64,000 nucleotides of DNA from the NCBI GenBank assembly GCA_026261815.1, contig JAMPIT010000434.1, forward strand, positions 17,915,001-17,979,000, given 5' to 3'. The notes under the pieces are model-generated. The model was given only the letters and a program-made list of their open reading frames with translations, ran no database searches and was not told the DNA's origin. The DNA is from Monarcha castaneiventris obscurior. Lineage: Eukaryota; Chordata; Aves; Passeriformes; Monarchidae. The number at the start of each line of letters is the position of its first letter. Position 1 is the stretch's first letter. The position numbers and the translations under genes were made by a program. Positions 46,601 through 59,226 of the stretch are shown one piece after another.

Positions 46601-49187
46601 GAGTTAGCTGAGAAGTCAGGTGCACACACACTAGGGAACAAACACAAAACCAGACCATAGAGAACAAGAAGCCCTACTCGCAGCTCAGCACACTGTCACT
46701 AATAGCTAGTAGGTAGTACACAAGTGACTTGCCATGCTCGGTGTATGTGAATTATGGGAGCATTGCCCTCCTGTGTCCAGATAAAGCAGGGCTGCACCGA
46801 ACAGGAGATTCTTTGTAAAGGATCTTCTACGAGCTGCTCAGCAGTATTGTAGAAACTTTCTTTCCTGATGTAGTGGAAGTATTTCAACTACACACATTGC
46901 ACTTGGGCTTTTAATGCACTGTCCTGTTTTTCTGCATCAATGCCACCATCCTAACCTTTTTGCCAGAAAGAGAAAGAAAAATATACATATCACATTAAAA
47001 TATATTATCCTTATCCTTGCCTGATCCTTCACTGATACAGGTGAATCAAACAAAAGAATAATCATCAGAAGTTCCAAAAAAATCTTTAGAAAGGTCACAA
47101 AGACAGTCTATACTATGGCACAATCGATGTAGGCTTCCACACGCTATTCAGCTTAGCTCTGAGAGGTGCCAGAGAAGAATAATGCAGACATGTCAACCCC
47201 TTGATGAACGGCGCAGATCCAGAGCTACTTTCAGCTGACTTTAAGCCTGCAGGACTGTTTGTTCAGTTTCCATGCATCTGGTCCAAGAATGCGTATGCTG
47301 TATAAAGTGGCTATTTGTTTCAAGGCTGAATTGATTCCTCACAGTTTTAACAATTAAAATGAAACATCAATCCATAAAAAGAACACATGGATATCTGTGC
47401 ATTTATGTGCCAGGAAAGTAAAGGAAGGTACTGCAGATCTAGCATCGGGTAAAGGCTGGTGTGTAAAGTGAACACTGTAATGTACAGCTTTAAAAATTAA
47501 TACAAGAATTGCACATAGATCCATAGGAGAGAAGCACAGGCTCATAACTAGGGCTGTCTGCTTTCCATCACCCAAGTCAGAATATTCGGAATTGCTTTTT
47601 CCCCTGCATCCAGATCCATTCTTCAGAGCAACTCAGGAAACAACTCCTAGCCTAGCAATACTGAGCAAAGATATTGTCTGTACAGAGGTTCTATGGGAAA
47701 CGGCTGTTAGGGCATGGAAGGAAGTCAGTAGTGGCCTCTGAAAGTGAAAAAGCTCCTTCAAGTTGAGTTTCAAAAAATTCTGACTCTTCAGTCCTCACTA
47801 ATTCCTGCTCTAGTCCAAAACTCTGTCTGCTCTTTGAGCTCTTCTGACAACATTCAATTTTTGGGTGTTGTCTATAGCAACATTAGGAAACACTGGTTAC
47901 AACAGACAAGAGATGGGCAGCCAAGCACTGCTGCAGGAAATGTGGATCATGGTGCTGTTGGTCATGGCTGCCAAACTTCACAGCTCCCTCAGTAATTAAA
48001 CAACAGTGTTTTTGCCCCCTTGTTTTTACCCTTCAGAGAACTGTGTCAGCAGTAAAAGTGTCTCCATGCTGCCTGTTAGCTACACACAGACAAGCTCTAA
48101 ACATTTCTATCTCCTGCCAACAAACCTGCAGAGCCAATTTCAGTCTCACTTTGCAGTATGGCACAAGTGACAAGAGCAGACCAAAACAAAACAGATGAGG
48201 TGGCTTTTATCTTCATCCCTGATTCATAGCAGTGATTGTCAGAGAAGGTTATGTACGTCCTATCCATTTCAAGTCAGGCTTTAGTGCTTTTTGTGATGGA
48301 AGGGGAATTTCAATGGCCCACCATGTGTTGTATTTTCTTGTATAAATGTGGTTATGGCTACAGTACATCAACAGTCCAGACTGGTGAAAGTTGCCTAGGA
48401 AGTGGGATAGGCAACGTGTGCATATTCTGCTTTTTAATGCACCCGTCTCAAGCTAAGGGTAATGTTCTGATTAAGGCAGCATTGATGAAATCATGGATCC
48501 ATGGTTAGAAAGGGTATGGGTAGGCAGGGAGGCAGAGGAGGAGGGAAGAGGACTGAACACAGGTGCTTACTGTTCACTGACATTTGCCATGGTCAGCAGG
48601 AAAACCACATCTGGGGAGGAAAGTACAGATAGTGTAAAGTGTAAGAGAAAGATCAGAATCTGGCTGAGACCAAAGGGAAGAGGAGCACAGCCTTCTTGTG
48701 GGGGACTAAGCTGAGAGGAAATGTGTGATATGTGGAGTGAAAGCAAATGAGTGTTTTGTGGCTTGGTGGATAATTTCATCTCACATTTCTCCGTCTCTGC
48801 TTATGGTCACTGCTATTCACTAGCCAATGCTACATAGGAAATGACAGAAGCTACCCAGAAGAGGAGGGCAATTTGTTTACTGCAGTGGTAGAAATAGTGG
48901 TATCAAAGTTTGCTCTCCTTTTCAGCCAGATATGAATCAAGTTACATACTGTCTGATCCAAATGCAGTCATGTGTATGATATCAATCCCTAGCAGGCCTG
49001 GCAAAAAAGTAAAGTTTCTGTCATACTTGGTACAGGATGCAATTTCTCCAATTAGAACCTATTTGCTCAGAGTTGCTGGCTTTGATATCTAGGCTGTTTT
49101 GTAACGATTGTACAAAGTGTGAGCCCTAGTGCAGGCTGGAGTGAGGGCTGGGGCAGAGGTGGGGATGCTTCACGAAAAGCTCTACAA

Positions 49188-50342
49188 CTAGTGCTGCTTC
49201 ATGAGTCTCACAATGCGATGAAGTGAGTCTGTAGTGGCAAAAGCCAGATATTGACAACAAAGCCAGTCTTCCAGAATAATTCCACAGTCCCTCTCCAAGG
49301 ACTTCTCTGCAAACTTGATCATCAGCAGCGTCCTTTTTATATCGAGCCAGTTCTGAAGTATAGCATCTCTCCGTGAGGGGTTGGAAGATGTACTTAGAGC
49401 ATGGAACAAGTCCTCACGCGGACCCCAAAGCAAACACTGAAGGATTCCTTTGGCTTCTGATATCAAGATCCTCTCCGAAGGGTTGGGATTCAGCAGGCAG
49501 CTGGCAAGTTGTTGAAGCCCTTGAGAGTAGAGGGAACGGCAAGGAATCTTGGGAAGATCAGCACAAGTGTACTCCTTCTCTTTCAGCTCTGGATTCTCAT
49601 CAAAGGGGTTGGGTAAGTGCAGCATTTCATAGATGAGGATGCCAGTCTGGAACTCATCACACTTCTTGTACTGCGTTGCAGTGATGATTTCTGGAGCCAG
49701 GCGGGACTGATCCCGTAGGACCTCGGGATCCACCATATGACTCTTCTGCTTGGCCTGGGAGAAGTTGCTCACTATTAATCTGGCTGGGCAGGCAGTGTTG
49801 GGGCTGGGTTCTGTGGCCTCGGGGCTCAGGGGGCTGCCTCCCGGTCTGGAGTGAACCAGCAGCAGGTTCTCTAAGCGCAGGTCACAGTGCGTGATGTGAT
49901 AGGGCTTCAGGTGCTCGAGGCCCAGGCAGAGCTGCAAGAGGAGCAGACACACCTGCCTCTCGTACAGGTCGGGGCTCTTGGTGTGGCGGGGCGCGGACTC
50001 GCGCACGAAGTCGGCCACTGTCAGGTGCGGGACCTCCCTCGTGATCACCACCACGCGGCTGCGGGGCTTGCTCATGGTGCCCTGGCTGCTGGAGCTCTCT
50101 TTATGGGAGGCCTCTGTGGTGGAAGCAGTGTCTCTGTTCTTCTGCTCAGGTTCTTTCTCCTCTTCTTCCCGCTCTTCTTCCACATCCGGTGCGTCGTCAT
50201 CTTCCCATGGAAGGAGACGAACTGGCACTTCAGCAAGGAAATGGCCACAGTCCTGTTGGATGTTGAAGTTGATAGCCAGGCTCTGCCGGATAGACAGGCT
50301 GTGATAATACTGCTGGGATTCCTTAGCCTTGCTCTTGCAAAT
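49188..50342 (-). CDS. PEAK1: PEAK1 last coding exon: pseudokinase domain and C-terminal helices
   Basis: The exon encodes 384 residues from ICKSKAKESQ to RLMKQH and ends at TAG 49190-49188. The acceptor is TTTTTTTCCCCCAG just before 50342, phase 0. It contains most of the kinase-like fold: catalytic-loop equivalent HCDLRLEN (exon residues 152-159), NFS in place of DFG (193-195), and APE (216-218). The C-terminal helices from about residue 320 onward belong to the split helical dimerisation (SHED) region known in PEAK1 and PRAG1. HCD and NFS are departures from HRD/DFG and fit the accepted view that PEAK1 is a pseudokinase scaffold. An acidic run, rich in E, spans about residues 47-70. PEAK1 acts at the actin cytoskeleton and focal adhesions and in EGFR/Src/Shc signalling. 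The ORF reads through the acceptor to an upstream ATG at 50372, which is intronic. Confidence 0.96.
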   Translation of the reverse strand: MCKSKAKESQQYYHSLSIRQSLAINFNIQQDCGHFLAEVPVRLLPWEDDDAPDVEEEREEEEKEPEQKNRDTASTTEASHKESSSSQGTMSKPRSRVVVITREVPHLTVADFVRESAPRHTKSPDLYERQVCLLLLQLCLGLEHLKPYHITHCDLRLENLLLVHSRPGGSPLSPEATEPSPNTACPARLIVSNFSQAKQKSHMVDPEVLRDQSRLAPEIITATQYKKCDEFQTGILIYEMLHLPNPFDENPELKEKEYTCADLPKIPCRSLYSQGLQQLASCLLNPNPSERILISEAKGILQCLLWGPREDLFHALSTSSNPSRRDAILQNWLDIKRTLLMIKFAEKSLERDCGIILEDWLCCQYLAFATTDSLHRIVRLMKQH

Positions 50343-53300
50343 CTGGGGGAAAAAAATAAACAGAAAAGACATAATTCTTAAATTTCTAAATTCTATAGAC
50401 TGTTTTTTAATATGTACTTTGTTGATGGGATCTACAGTCTAGGCCTAAACACTTGAATGAACATTTTTTTAATGAACTGACCTTGGCAGACTATCTTAAG
50501 GCACCCAAACAGTTTTCATTGGCTAGTAAGTAACTGCAGAGCAATACATGCGGGCATCTCTCCCTCTGCCTAGGTGATCCAATGGAAAATAAAATTCTGG
50601 TTTTTAATCAGAACAGCAGCTGATATATGGTAAATGCACAGCAAAGCTTATTTACAGTTACTTGTTTATCCTTACAATTTTATTGCAAGTTCTCTCAGCT
50701 TTGTGTGAAGCTTGAACAAGATAAAAATAATCAATAGCAACAGGGGATACAAAGAAATACGCATGAAGTATTTGACCAATGCTTGCACATGGCTGAGTTA
50801 GCATGGCATAACAAGTCAACCCCTGTCAGTTAGGTGGCCGATGTTTGCTCCTTGCCCACTGTAACTGGAAGCTGAAATCCACGAGCTGCAGCAGTGTGTC
50901 TGCAGCCAGGGGTGTATGTACACATGGCACAGGCTGCTGCCAGGCAGACTTGGCTCAGGTGATGAATGGAAACTCATTAGTACATGGTACCTTAATTACT
51001 TTCAACCATTTGTCAAGATCCAAAGCATATGGTTTGGCTTTTTGCCACATAAAGCTGTATTTATGTCCAGAAATATCTTATTGATATATATACTATCAAC
51101 ATAATAATTATCCTTATTAATTGTTTGCACTGCCATAACAACTGGCGGCTCCAACCCCTGACAAAAGTCACTGGACAAGCCCTATTAGGGCCTCTGTTTC
51201 TAAGGCATTTACTGACTAAAATTACAGAAGACACAGCTGTGTTGCCCTTTGCATATTAACCTTAGTTCTACTAAATTCAGAGAGATCATTCAAAGCGTGT
51301 AAGGTTAAGTGCATGTTTTAATCTTTTACATGGTTAGAGTCTAAATATTCACTTGCTCTAATGCACCAACAGGTCTTAAGTGCAAAGCTCAGAGAAGAAA
51401 AAAGAGGAAGACATCTCTCTCCAGATGAAGTTACAGCTTCCCTTAGCTCATCTCTGAAACCAAGGAAAGCCAGATAACTAAGGTTAGTATAAGTCAGCAC
51501 TTGTTAAGCACAGTCACCACCACCGAAAAACCCAGATCTCATCCTAGCCCTAAGTGTAAGCATTAGGTGACTTTTCTTCCTGTTTCTCATTTTTCCCCTT
51601 CTCAGAACTTCTGCAGGTAAGCTATAAACCTACCTTTCACTAACGCACACACACAAATTTTTAATATTTTACATGCTTATGTGGTTAAGAAACGTATAAT
51701 TTAATGGGGGATTTAATCTTTTATGATAGTTGATCAGAAAAGGGCATTGTCAGATAATCACAGGAATTCAGACAAAAGTTGTACCAACATTTTCATTGTC
51801 CTCTTGTCTTTGAGACTGTGCATATTTCCATACTTCACAAACATTTCCCTACCCATTATGTACACTAAAATTGCCTATTTATAACTGCCATGAACATACA
51901 AAACAGATTTGAAAAATGCATTTTCTAGTCAATTTTATTTACGAGAGGAAATGTTGATCCTTAGCTGGTTTATACAGTGGCTCTTGCTTATTTAAATTTT
52001 CAAATGTATTTTACCCTGTTAGAGGTGAAGTGAGTTCTCAATGGAACGTGTTGCCCCCTGTTCCCTTCTCTCAAGTGTTACAGAAGTTTAAACAAAGACA
52101 GCAAAAATATGGCAATAACCTTTGAATTATATAGGAAAAGAAAATGTCAGCTGATTGTCTTTGAGACTAAAGTCCCCAGATTGATTAAATACTTAGTACT
52201 GCACAGAAGACAGAACTAGAAAAGGTAGACAGACCCATATATATGTGTTGAATGTACACACATGGTGTGTGTATCAAATCTGACTGGGTGAAGAGCTATT
52301 AAGGAAAACAAAATTGTTCCATCTTCTATGCCCTTCAAGTACATGGCCTTTTTCTTGCACAGCCAGCCATGGGAATATTCAATTCCAACTGCAGAAAAGG
52401 TTCAGCATGTTGTAATTCAGCCTTTAGTTTTTAAAAATACTTAAGTGACCTAATAATAAAAACTCCCAAACCTCATTCTGAAAGAGTTTAATTTCAAAGT
52501 CAAGTTTACTTGCTGATAAAAAATGTTGAGAACCACACTTGGCCTTAGCTACCACACTCTATTTCTTCATCCACAGAGGATTTCTAGTGCCACCAGTCAG
52601 CTAAAACTGATATTCTATTAGGAATATATAATTCACAAAGTAGGTGCTCTGAAAACAATATACACTTCTCAGTTTGGTAAATATAAGGCTTTTTAAAAAG
52701 TTTATGAAAAGGATTTCTCCTTGCCAACAGAAAAAGAAAAGCAAAGGAATCAAGACTTTTTCCTAGTTTCTAATTTTAGCCCTAGGCAGCCTCTTTTTCC
52801 TATTTACTTCAGAGAATGTTCTCAAATTTACTACTGGCATTTCAGTTAAAATTTGAGATAGGATCTGTACCTCTCAAAATCAGCTTTGGTTCCCTCATTT
52901 TAGAAAGTATGGCCAATCCCAGAATTGTGAGAGTACAGAAGCACACTTTCATCCATACTCTGTGGATGTGGTAATGCTTCCTTCTAATTTAGAAATGTCT
53001 GGCCATGCACATCTGCACCCAGAGGCATCCAGCTGTTGGTGCAGAGGATGTTTTTCCTGAGCCAGTGGCACTGGCCTGCAAGGCCAATCTCACCTGTTTG
53101 GCCATCCCTGAGAACCACCCCTCCAGCCTACTAAACCCATCCCAAAACAGTTATGCTTCTCTGTCTTCTTTGTCTTTCTTCCCACTATTCGATCCTAAGT
53201 AAATTTTACTTCAAATTAAAGTGGCCTCTCCTTGCTGATTGGCTAAAAATTGATTCCCAATTCTCATCCTTGAACATTCTACCTTTACAACTGGGGAAAA

Positions 53301-53385
53301 TGAAACTTTTCTCATCTTCTTTGTTTTAATTTTGAAAATACCCACCCCTTACTTCTCCTGTCTTTATTCCTAATCCTCTGATTTG

Positions 53386-53530
53386 TATTGCTCTTTTTTG
53401 GATTCTCCCCATGTATTCCATCTTTCTGAAGAGTGGTACCCTATAATGAATACAGCATTCCAGCAGAGACCTCTCCAGCATTCAGCAGAATGGAGCTTTA
53501 TAGATAACGATCCTTGGAACACTTCACAGG
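53386..53530 (-). mobile_element. Older CR1/L3-like LINE fragment
   Basis: The plus strand carries TTGCTCTTTTTTGGATTCTC, then TCTTTCTGAAGAGTGGTACC, ATAATGAATACAGCATTCCA and GACCTCTCCAGCATTCAGCA. This matches the order of the antisense CR1/L3 segment usually read as 'ctttcttgaaatgtgg..gaacacagtattccaggt'. It is more diverged than the other CR1 copies and lies in the PEAK1 last intron. Confidence 0.6.
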
Positions 53531-54245
53531 AAGAACGAGTTACATTATTAAGTCCATGTGTTCTTGAAAACATTCAGAGCAGTGTCCACACTAAAGTATG
53601 AAGCCACAGCAGGGCCAAACTTCCCCCTTATCAGTTTTTTGTTTCAGACTCTTCTCTTCATATCAATAAAACAGAATTTAAATTATCAACAAACCAGACA
53701 TTAAATACTAAATAGTATCATGATTAAAACCAATACCAAAATGACTGCATTCATTAAAAGAGATTTTCCCTCCTTATTGTGCTGTTAAGAAATCTAACCA
53801 ATATAGGGAAAGATCTCTAATCGCACAAATGGCCAATAGTGATGGCTTTTGGACACTTCAGTTCTCTTAATACAGAGCAGTAGATGGGTACATGAACCTG
53901 TATTCAATATCTGCGAAGACAAGAGAGCTGAGATCTGATTCGAGATGTATTTTCTGCTTTTTGCTTTTTGTTTACAAACACCATGAAGTGAGAAGTGGAA
54001 GAGGCAGCTGGGTTATTTCAGGCTGATTAAATTGCTGACTACACTAACACTAAAATTTGTACACTGGGCACTCTGCAATTGTCAGGAGGAAGGAAAAGCT
54101 GGGCTGTCTGGAGGCAGCACCCAAACTCAGAGTGTGATAACAAATCAGACACCTGCCTGAATTCATAAAACAGTTCCTAAAAGACAGACCTGCAGTAATC
54201 TGATTTCCCTGTAAGTGTCTGGCTACTCTTCAGGTAAGTCCTGGG

Positions 54246-54283
54246 CTTTTACATTGCAGTGTTCAGATTCTTTTACATTGCAG
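54246..54283. repeat. 14-bp direct repeat CTTTTACATTGCAG
   Basis: The word occurs at 54246-54259 and 54270-54283, a 24-base period. Both copies end in a pyrimidine tract and AG on the plus strand, but the host gene is on the minus strand, so they are not PEAK1 acceptors. Confidence 0.85.
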
Positions 54284-57200
54284 CTTCTACTCAGGACTCT
54301 ATTTCATATTACCATTTTGGAATAGAGTAGTGAATACTGGTGTTCAATACCATCAATGGGTAATAATTCTCAACCAAGTATTTTGTACTGGAATAACTCC
54401 ACTATCACCTAAAACTATCATCTGAATGACCAAGATTTAAAACTTTCAAAATGGTTTGAATTAGAGTCTAAGTTATGTGACTAAAGTCAGTATTTAGATT
54501 TGAAAAAATTTAGGGAACAAATTGTACAGTTTGTTGGCCTCCCTAGCAAGTACTTTCAACTGCTGGTGATAAATTGCTAAAGGAGTGCACACAGAGCTGC
54601 TTTCCTGCTTGTAGTGGTTAATTCTGTGTCAAAGCTGGGAGAAAATATACAGCCTAGTTCCCTTTGCATTTTTAAAGCTTTTGTCTGTGCCAGTCATCTA
54701 CTCAAAAATATGGATATCCTGTTGCCTTTTACATGTAGAGTATGTTGAATGCTTGTTTTTTGGCACAGGAAGAAAAGGTGAAAATACTTTGACTAAAACA
54801 CTAACACAGAAAGTAGGATCAATCAGTTATTTACCATTTGCTTTAATGAAATACATCCAGCTGAGCTATGAAGATATGGTATGTGATAACAGCTGAAAGG
54901 AAGGTGTTGATAAGGCCAGCCTTATTTCATGAGCTGATAAAGAGCTGGTTGTTCAAAAGATGAAGCAATGTTGGTGAAAAGCCCTTCCGTATGACGCAAG
55001 AAAGCAGTGAGAAAAAAGGAGAGTACAAGCAGGAAGGAATGCAATGTATCCATCTTCCTTTTCACTGGAATGCACTGTCATCATGTATCTTTTCTTTAAT
55101 GCATCCACATGAACTAAATGTCTGTCACGTTTATAGGGACAGGACAGGTTTCTTTATATCCTGCCATTTCAATTTTCCTCAGTGCTCCCAGCACAAGAAG
55201 CAAGATTTGAACATTTCAGAGCTTCTACAAAATGTTCTGCATTAGCTTTTCTTTTTCCTTTATGAGTCCCGTAGCCTACTGTGCCATCAGCTGACTCTCA
55301 CTTTCCCAGCAGGGAATCTCATTTCCACTCTGTCCTATGCATTTTACAGGGCATCAGTGAACTTAAAGCACGATGAATATTGTGGGAAATGAATTTACAA
55401 GCGCTGAAAATGAGAAACACAGAAGATCACAAAGACTGTACCATCTGTGCCACTTTGTTGTGTTGCACAGAGGGACAACTGCAAATGAAATTCTGTGTAG
55501 AATGAAAGCTTGCTAATCCCAAATTGATAGCTTGTTCTTGGCACAACCTTGTTTTCCAAGGAGGCCAGTTTGATCTCTGATTGACCTCATTTTCTTGATC
55601 TGACCTTGGAATAGAGCTTTGACTTTTTAACGAGGTGCCAAAACACAGAATTCTGTTCTGCTGTGACTGAACTGGGAGTGGGCTGGAAGTTGTATGTACA
55701 TTGCTTTGTTTTGATCTGAAGCATGAAGTTCTGGGACAACCTTTAATAACACTTCTGACAGGAAGCTCCACTAGGAAACTGAATTAGCAAATAAAACCAC
55801 CTTAGCACACTGTGACAAACTAAACATGACTAGAAAATAATTGTCAGCTGCAGTACGAAACTGCCAGCCAAGTTCAGCCCAGTGCCACCCACTTCTGCAT
55901 TGCTCTGTTTTATACCTGGAACACGAACCTTACCAGGAATCCTAAGGTTTTACTGCTAGGAGAACTTCTGCTGCCCTGCAGCAATCCAAGCAATAAATTT
56001 GGACCGCTCCTTTTGAGCTGTTTGCACCTTTGCAATTCCTGTTACCCCACCTGCCCAGCATTGCAACACGTGCCTGTGGCCAGAGCTAGGTTTTTATGGC
56101 TGTTGTTCTGTGTGGATTCTGACTCATGGCTTCTGAATGATGATGGTGATACTGGACAGTGTTTGCTTTGAGAGTTTAATACTGAAAGTGGAAGTAGTTT
56201 ATGTCACTGACACAGTTATATTTCCTGACTGGTATTCATTCTGAGTAATCTAATTTATTTATTTACTTTTTAATAAAAGAAGTCCCTGCCATATCAGTGC
56301 CTTATTCAGTCTGCGTCAGGACACTGAGAACAGAACTCATCCAGTCTGCTGTGTACAAAGAGCTGGTGCTCTGTGCTGCTATTACTTTGGTGTAACCTTT
56401 TCACCACATATTTGGAATTACTGATAAGACTGTGGTTTCAGGGGAATGTTTTATCCATATTGCCACAGATCTACCAACTACTTAGAAGGTGGTACTGCAC
56501 TAAGGTGAAAGAAAAACACCTCAGGGTCTGGAATTTTATGGAAACCTTTCTTGAAAGGGAACTTACATTTGTCCATTTGAAAAAGTACTTTTCTGATCAC
56601 CACTTGTGTACTGGTTTTATTGCTGATGTTTCATCCAAAATAATTTCCACATGGCTTCCTGCAGCTATTTTTGCACTGTGTGTTTACTAGCAGATTAGGT
56701 GAGAGTTGAATCAAAAAGCATAATACAGTGCTGTGAAACAACACACCCCTATGAATGTTTCCTCTTACATCCACCCCAACAGAACAAGTTGTGCTTGTTC
56801 TCCACCAAATTTATCAGAGCATCTTTTACTGGTGAAGCCACCAGAATGTAAAAGTGCACTGGTACATTCACCTGCACAAATCATTCATTGTTCTAAATTT
56901 AATTCAGCTGTAGTCAAATGGTCAAAGCTGAATTTTTAACAGCGCTTTTGTAATTCTATTTTTGGAGATAGAATATTAAAATGCCAATTTTATGTATCAA
57001 GACTATTAGCACTGTTTGGGGGTGAATCTCTGATTTTCTACAAAGATAATAATAATTTAAAAAATCTCATTATGACATTGCTTCTCAGATCTGATATTAA
57101 AATCATAAAACTTAAGAACTGTCTAAATTGTTAGCTGGTGTTGCTTAGGTAGTTCTACAAAACTCGAAAGAGCTACATTAATTTACACTGTCCAAAGATG

Positions 57201-58429
57201 TGGCTCCATATACATTTTCAAAGTGTACTTCTAAGACTTGATCCAAAATAACAGGGAGATTGTATTTTGGATTCAGCAGGCACACCAGTAATTTTCATCT
57301 CACTACATTTTCCATCTTGTTTTGGGGGCGAGGGATTTAAAGTGGCAGGAAGACATAGGTTATTTGTTGAAGGTGGATTGCTGTGTAATTTGGCTCACAC
57401 GAAAAACGCCCATGGTAGTAAAAACTAGCATATTTGTTAAAACTAAATTCCCCAAATCTCTGTGTAATGTAACAGCAATCTGTGCTTATGAGCTCGTGGA
57501 CAAATCTGATCCTGGGCCGATGGCTTGTAAGTCAAAGATCAACTTGGGACCAACACCTTTCTCTATCACATTAAGTGCCAAGGGAGTATTTTCAAGAGGG
57601 ACTTTTCCTCTCATCCTAACAGCACAACAGCTCCTGGTGACCTCCAGCTCAAGGATATTTTGTGGATACTTCACTCACATCTATTACAATGCAATAAACC
57701 TTGTTAGTCTGAGAACTATTTTTAAGACACCTGAATTACAAAAAAGAAAATTTAGCACATATTTGACCATGTTACACTGCTGTTCCTTCTTCTCTCTGCC
57801 TTTCTATAAGGGAAATGTATTTCTGAGGACAGGAGATAACAAAACAACGACATAGGTCTTGCTGTCAGGGAATACTTCAAAGGCATATCTGTGATGTGCA
57901 AAGAGGTATCACATCAGTGATAACTGAAACCTGCCTATATAGAAAAATACCACTTTGGGCCCTAGAAGCAACCCTTTTGCATCATTGTATTAAAGCAAAA
58001 CCCTCCAAGCCAGCAATGAGCAATGCCAGATGCTGATTCTGAACCAGAGCTGATTGCCAGATAAATTCATGGTCTGGTTCTTCCTTAGCTGCTCTGTACC
58101 ACTGGACATGGCAGCTCCAAGACATCCACATTTCATTTCACATCTTTTCCAATAAGAAGTCCTTAATAATTAATGAAATAGAAATGGTTAGGCCCAGAAA
58201 TCTGCATTAAAAAGATACCTTTTTCAGGTCTCAGAAAAACATACTAACTGCACCAATCTTACCTTTCAGTTTTTTATATCTTACTTGTAAACAGTCATGC
58301 AGGAGTAGTAACAACATTTTATTCCTTTAAAACACCACCCTTGTGAGAATGTCAGCTATAAGGAATAACAGCTCAGGCCTCACACATCTGTGTCAGGCAA
58401 TAAATGTTTTATCTCAGTTTCAACAAGGA

Positions 58430-58495
58430 GGAGTCAGAAGTTCAGTGATTTACTCAAGGTCACACAGGAAGCCTGACAGTGCTATGAGTCTCAGC
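58430..58495 (+). mobile_element. MIR/CORE-SINE-like ancient fragment
   Basis: GTTCAGTGATTTACTCAAGG followed by TCACACAGGAAGCCTGACAG resembles the well-conserved MIR segment around 'acttgcccaaggtcacacag'. Only about 65 bases match by eye, so a chance or exapted similarity is possible. Confidence 0.4.
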
Positions 58496-59226
58496 TGTCC
58501 TTCTCACTATCTTCCTACCAGATAAGCATTGAGAAACGCAGAGATACAGCACTCAGAAAGAACTAGCTATATAAAAGCCCATGAAATAACAATATCTGGT
58601 GAGATAGCTGCCAGCTAGGCATTAATATATTAGCAGTAAATCTAGTAAATCTTATTTCTTTAATGTGTTAGCTGAAGAATTTATAAGGCAAACACTGATG
58701 GCTAGGCAGAGCTTTTGAAAGGCTGGTAATGAGCACTGGTGAAAATCTAACACCTTGTGTGGGAACAGAAAGAATTTACCCTAGAATTTACATTTAAAAT
58801 TACACGGCTTTGAAAATTGAGAACTTTTCCATTTTTGAGGAAAACTTTCCTAACTAGGAGTGATGATTTAATTTCCTCTGCATGCAGGTGAATCAAAGGA
58901 TTTTGTTATTGTGAGTTTCCAAAAAACTGCTGACACACGTTAAATAATACAGCTTTTCCTTTGAAACATCATTAAGCAATGACCATAGTAAGGACTAAGA
59001 TGTGTTGACTTTCTTTCAATCATTTTGGAGCTGCAATAAGAACATATGCAATTAAACAGCAGCTACCAATGCCACACATGGGTCTTGACAAAAGGAAGAG
59101 CTTGTATCTTGGGAATCTTACTTCTCACACATCTGCCAGCAGCAGGCCCTGTCACTACTGGATATGGTGCTGTTGTCACATTTTGTCACAGATTCCTCAG
59201 GTCCCCATTTCTCCAGCCCCTCTTAC

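Larger units (their letters stand above)
43010..49187 (-). other. PEAK1: PEAK1 probable long 3'UTR
   Basis: From the PEAK1 stop codon down to the AATAAA at 43035-43030 there are about 6.2 kb with no intervening gene and no sizeable sense frame. I recall human PEAK1 mRNA as having a multi-kilobase 3'UTR, so the length is reasonable. Further AATAAA hexamers on the sense strand at 45821-45816, 44717-44712, 44623-44618 and 43344-43339 could give shorter isoforms. Pumilio-type UGUANAUA words occur at 45836-45843, 44533-44540, 43538-43545 and 43032-43039. The extent is inferred. Confidence 0.55.
50343..59226 (-). other. PEAK1: PEAK1 last intron
   Basis: This 8.9 kb phase-0 intron contains an older CR1/L3-like fragment (53.4 kb), a MIR-like fragment (58.43 kb) and a short local duplication (54246-54283). 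An unrecognised 177-codon plus-strand frame lies at 57322-57855. No RNA gene is recognised. Confidence 0.85.

Noticed and set aside
50343..50372. ATG at 50372 as a start for a short PEAK1 form
   Set aside because: The ten extra codons are intron sequence, including the pyrimidine tract and AG acceptor.
49887..50381. 164-codon plus-strand frame
   Set aside because: It is the antisense shadow of the PEAK1 last coding exon, whose minus-strand reading is clearly the real protein.
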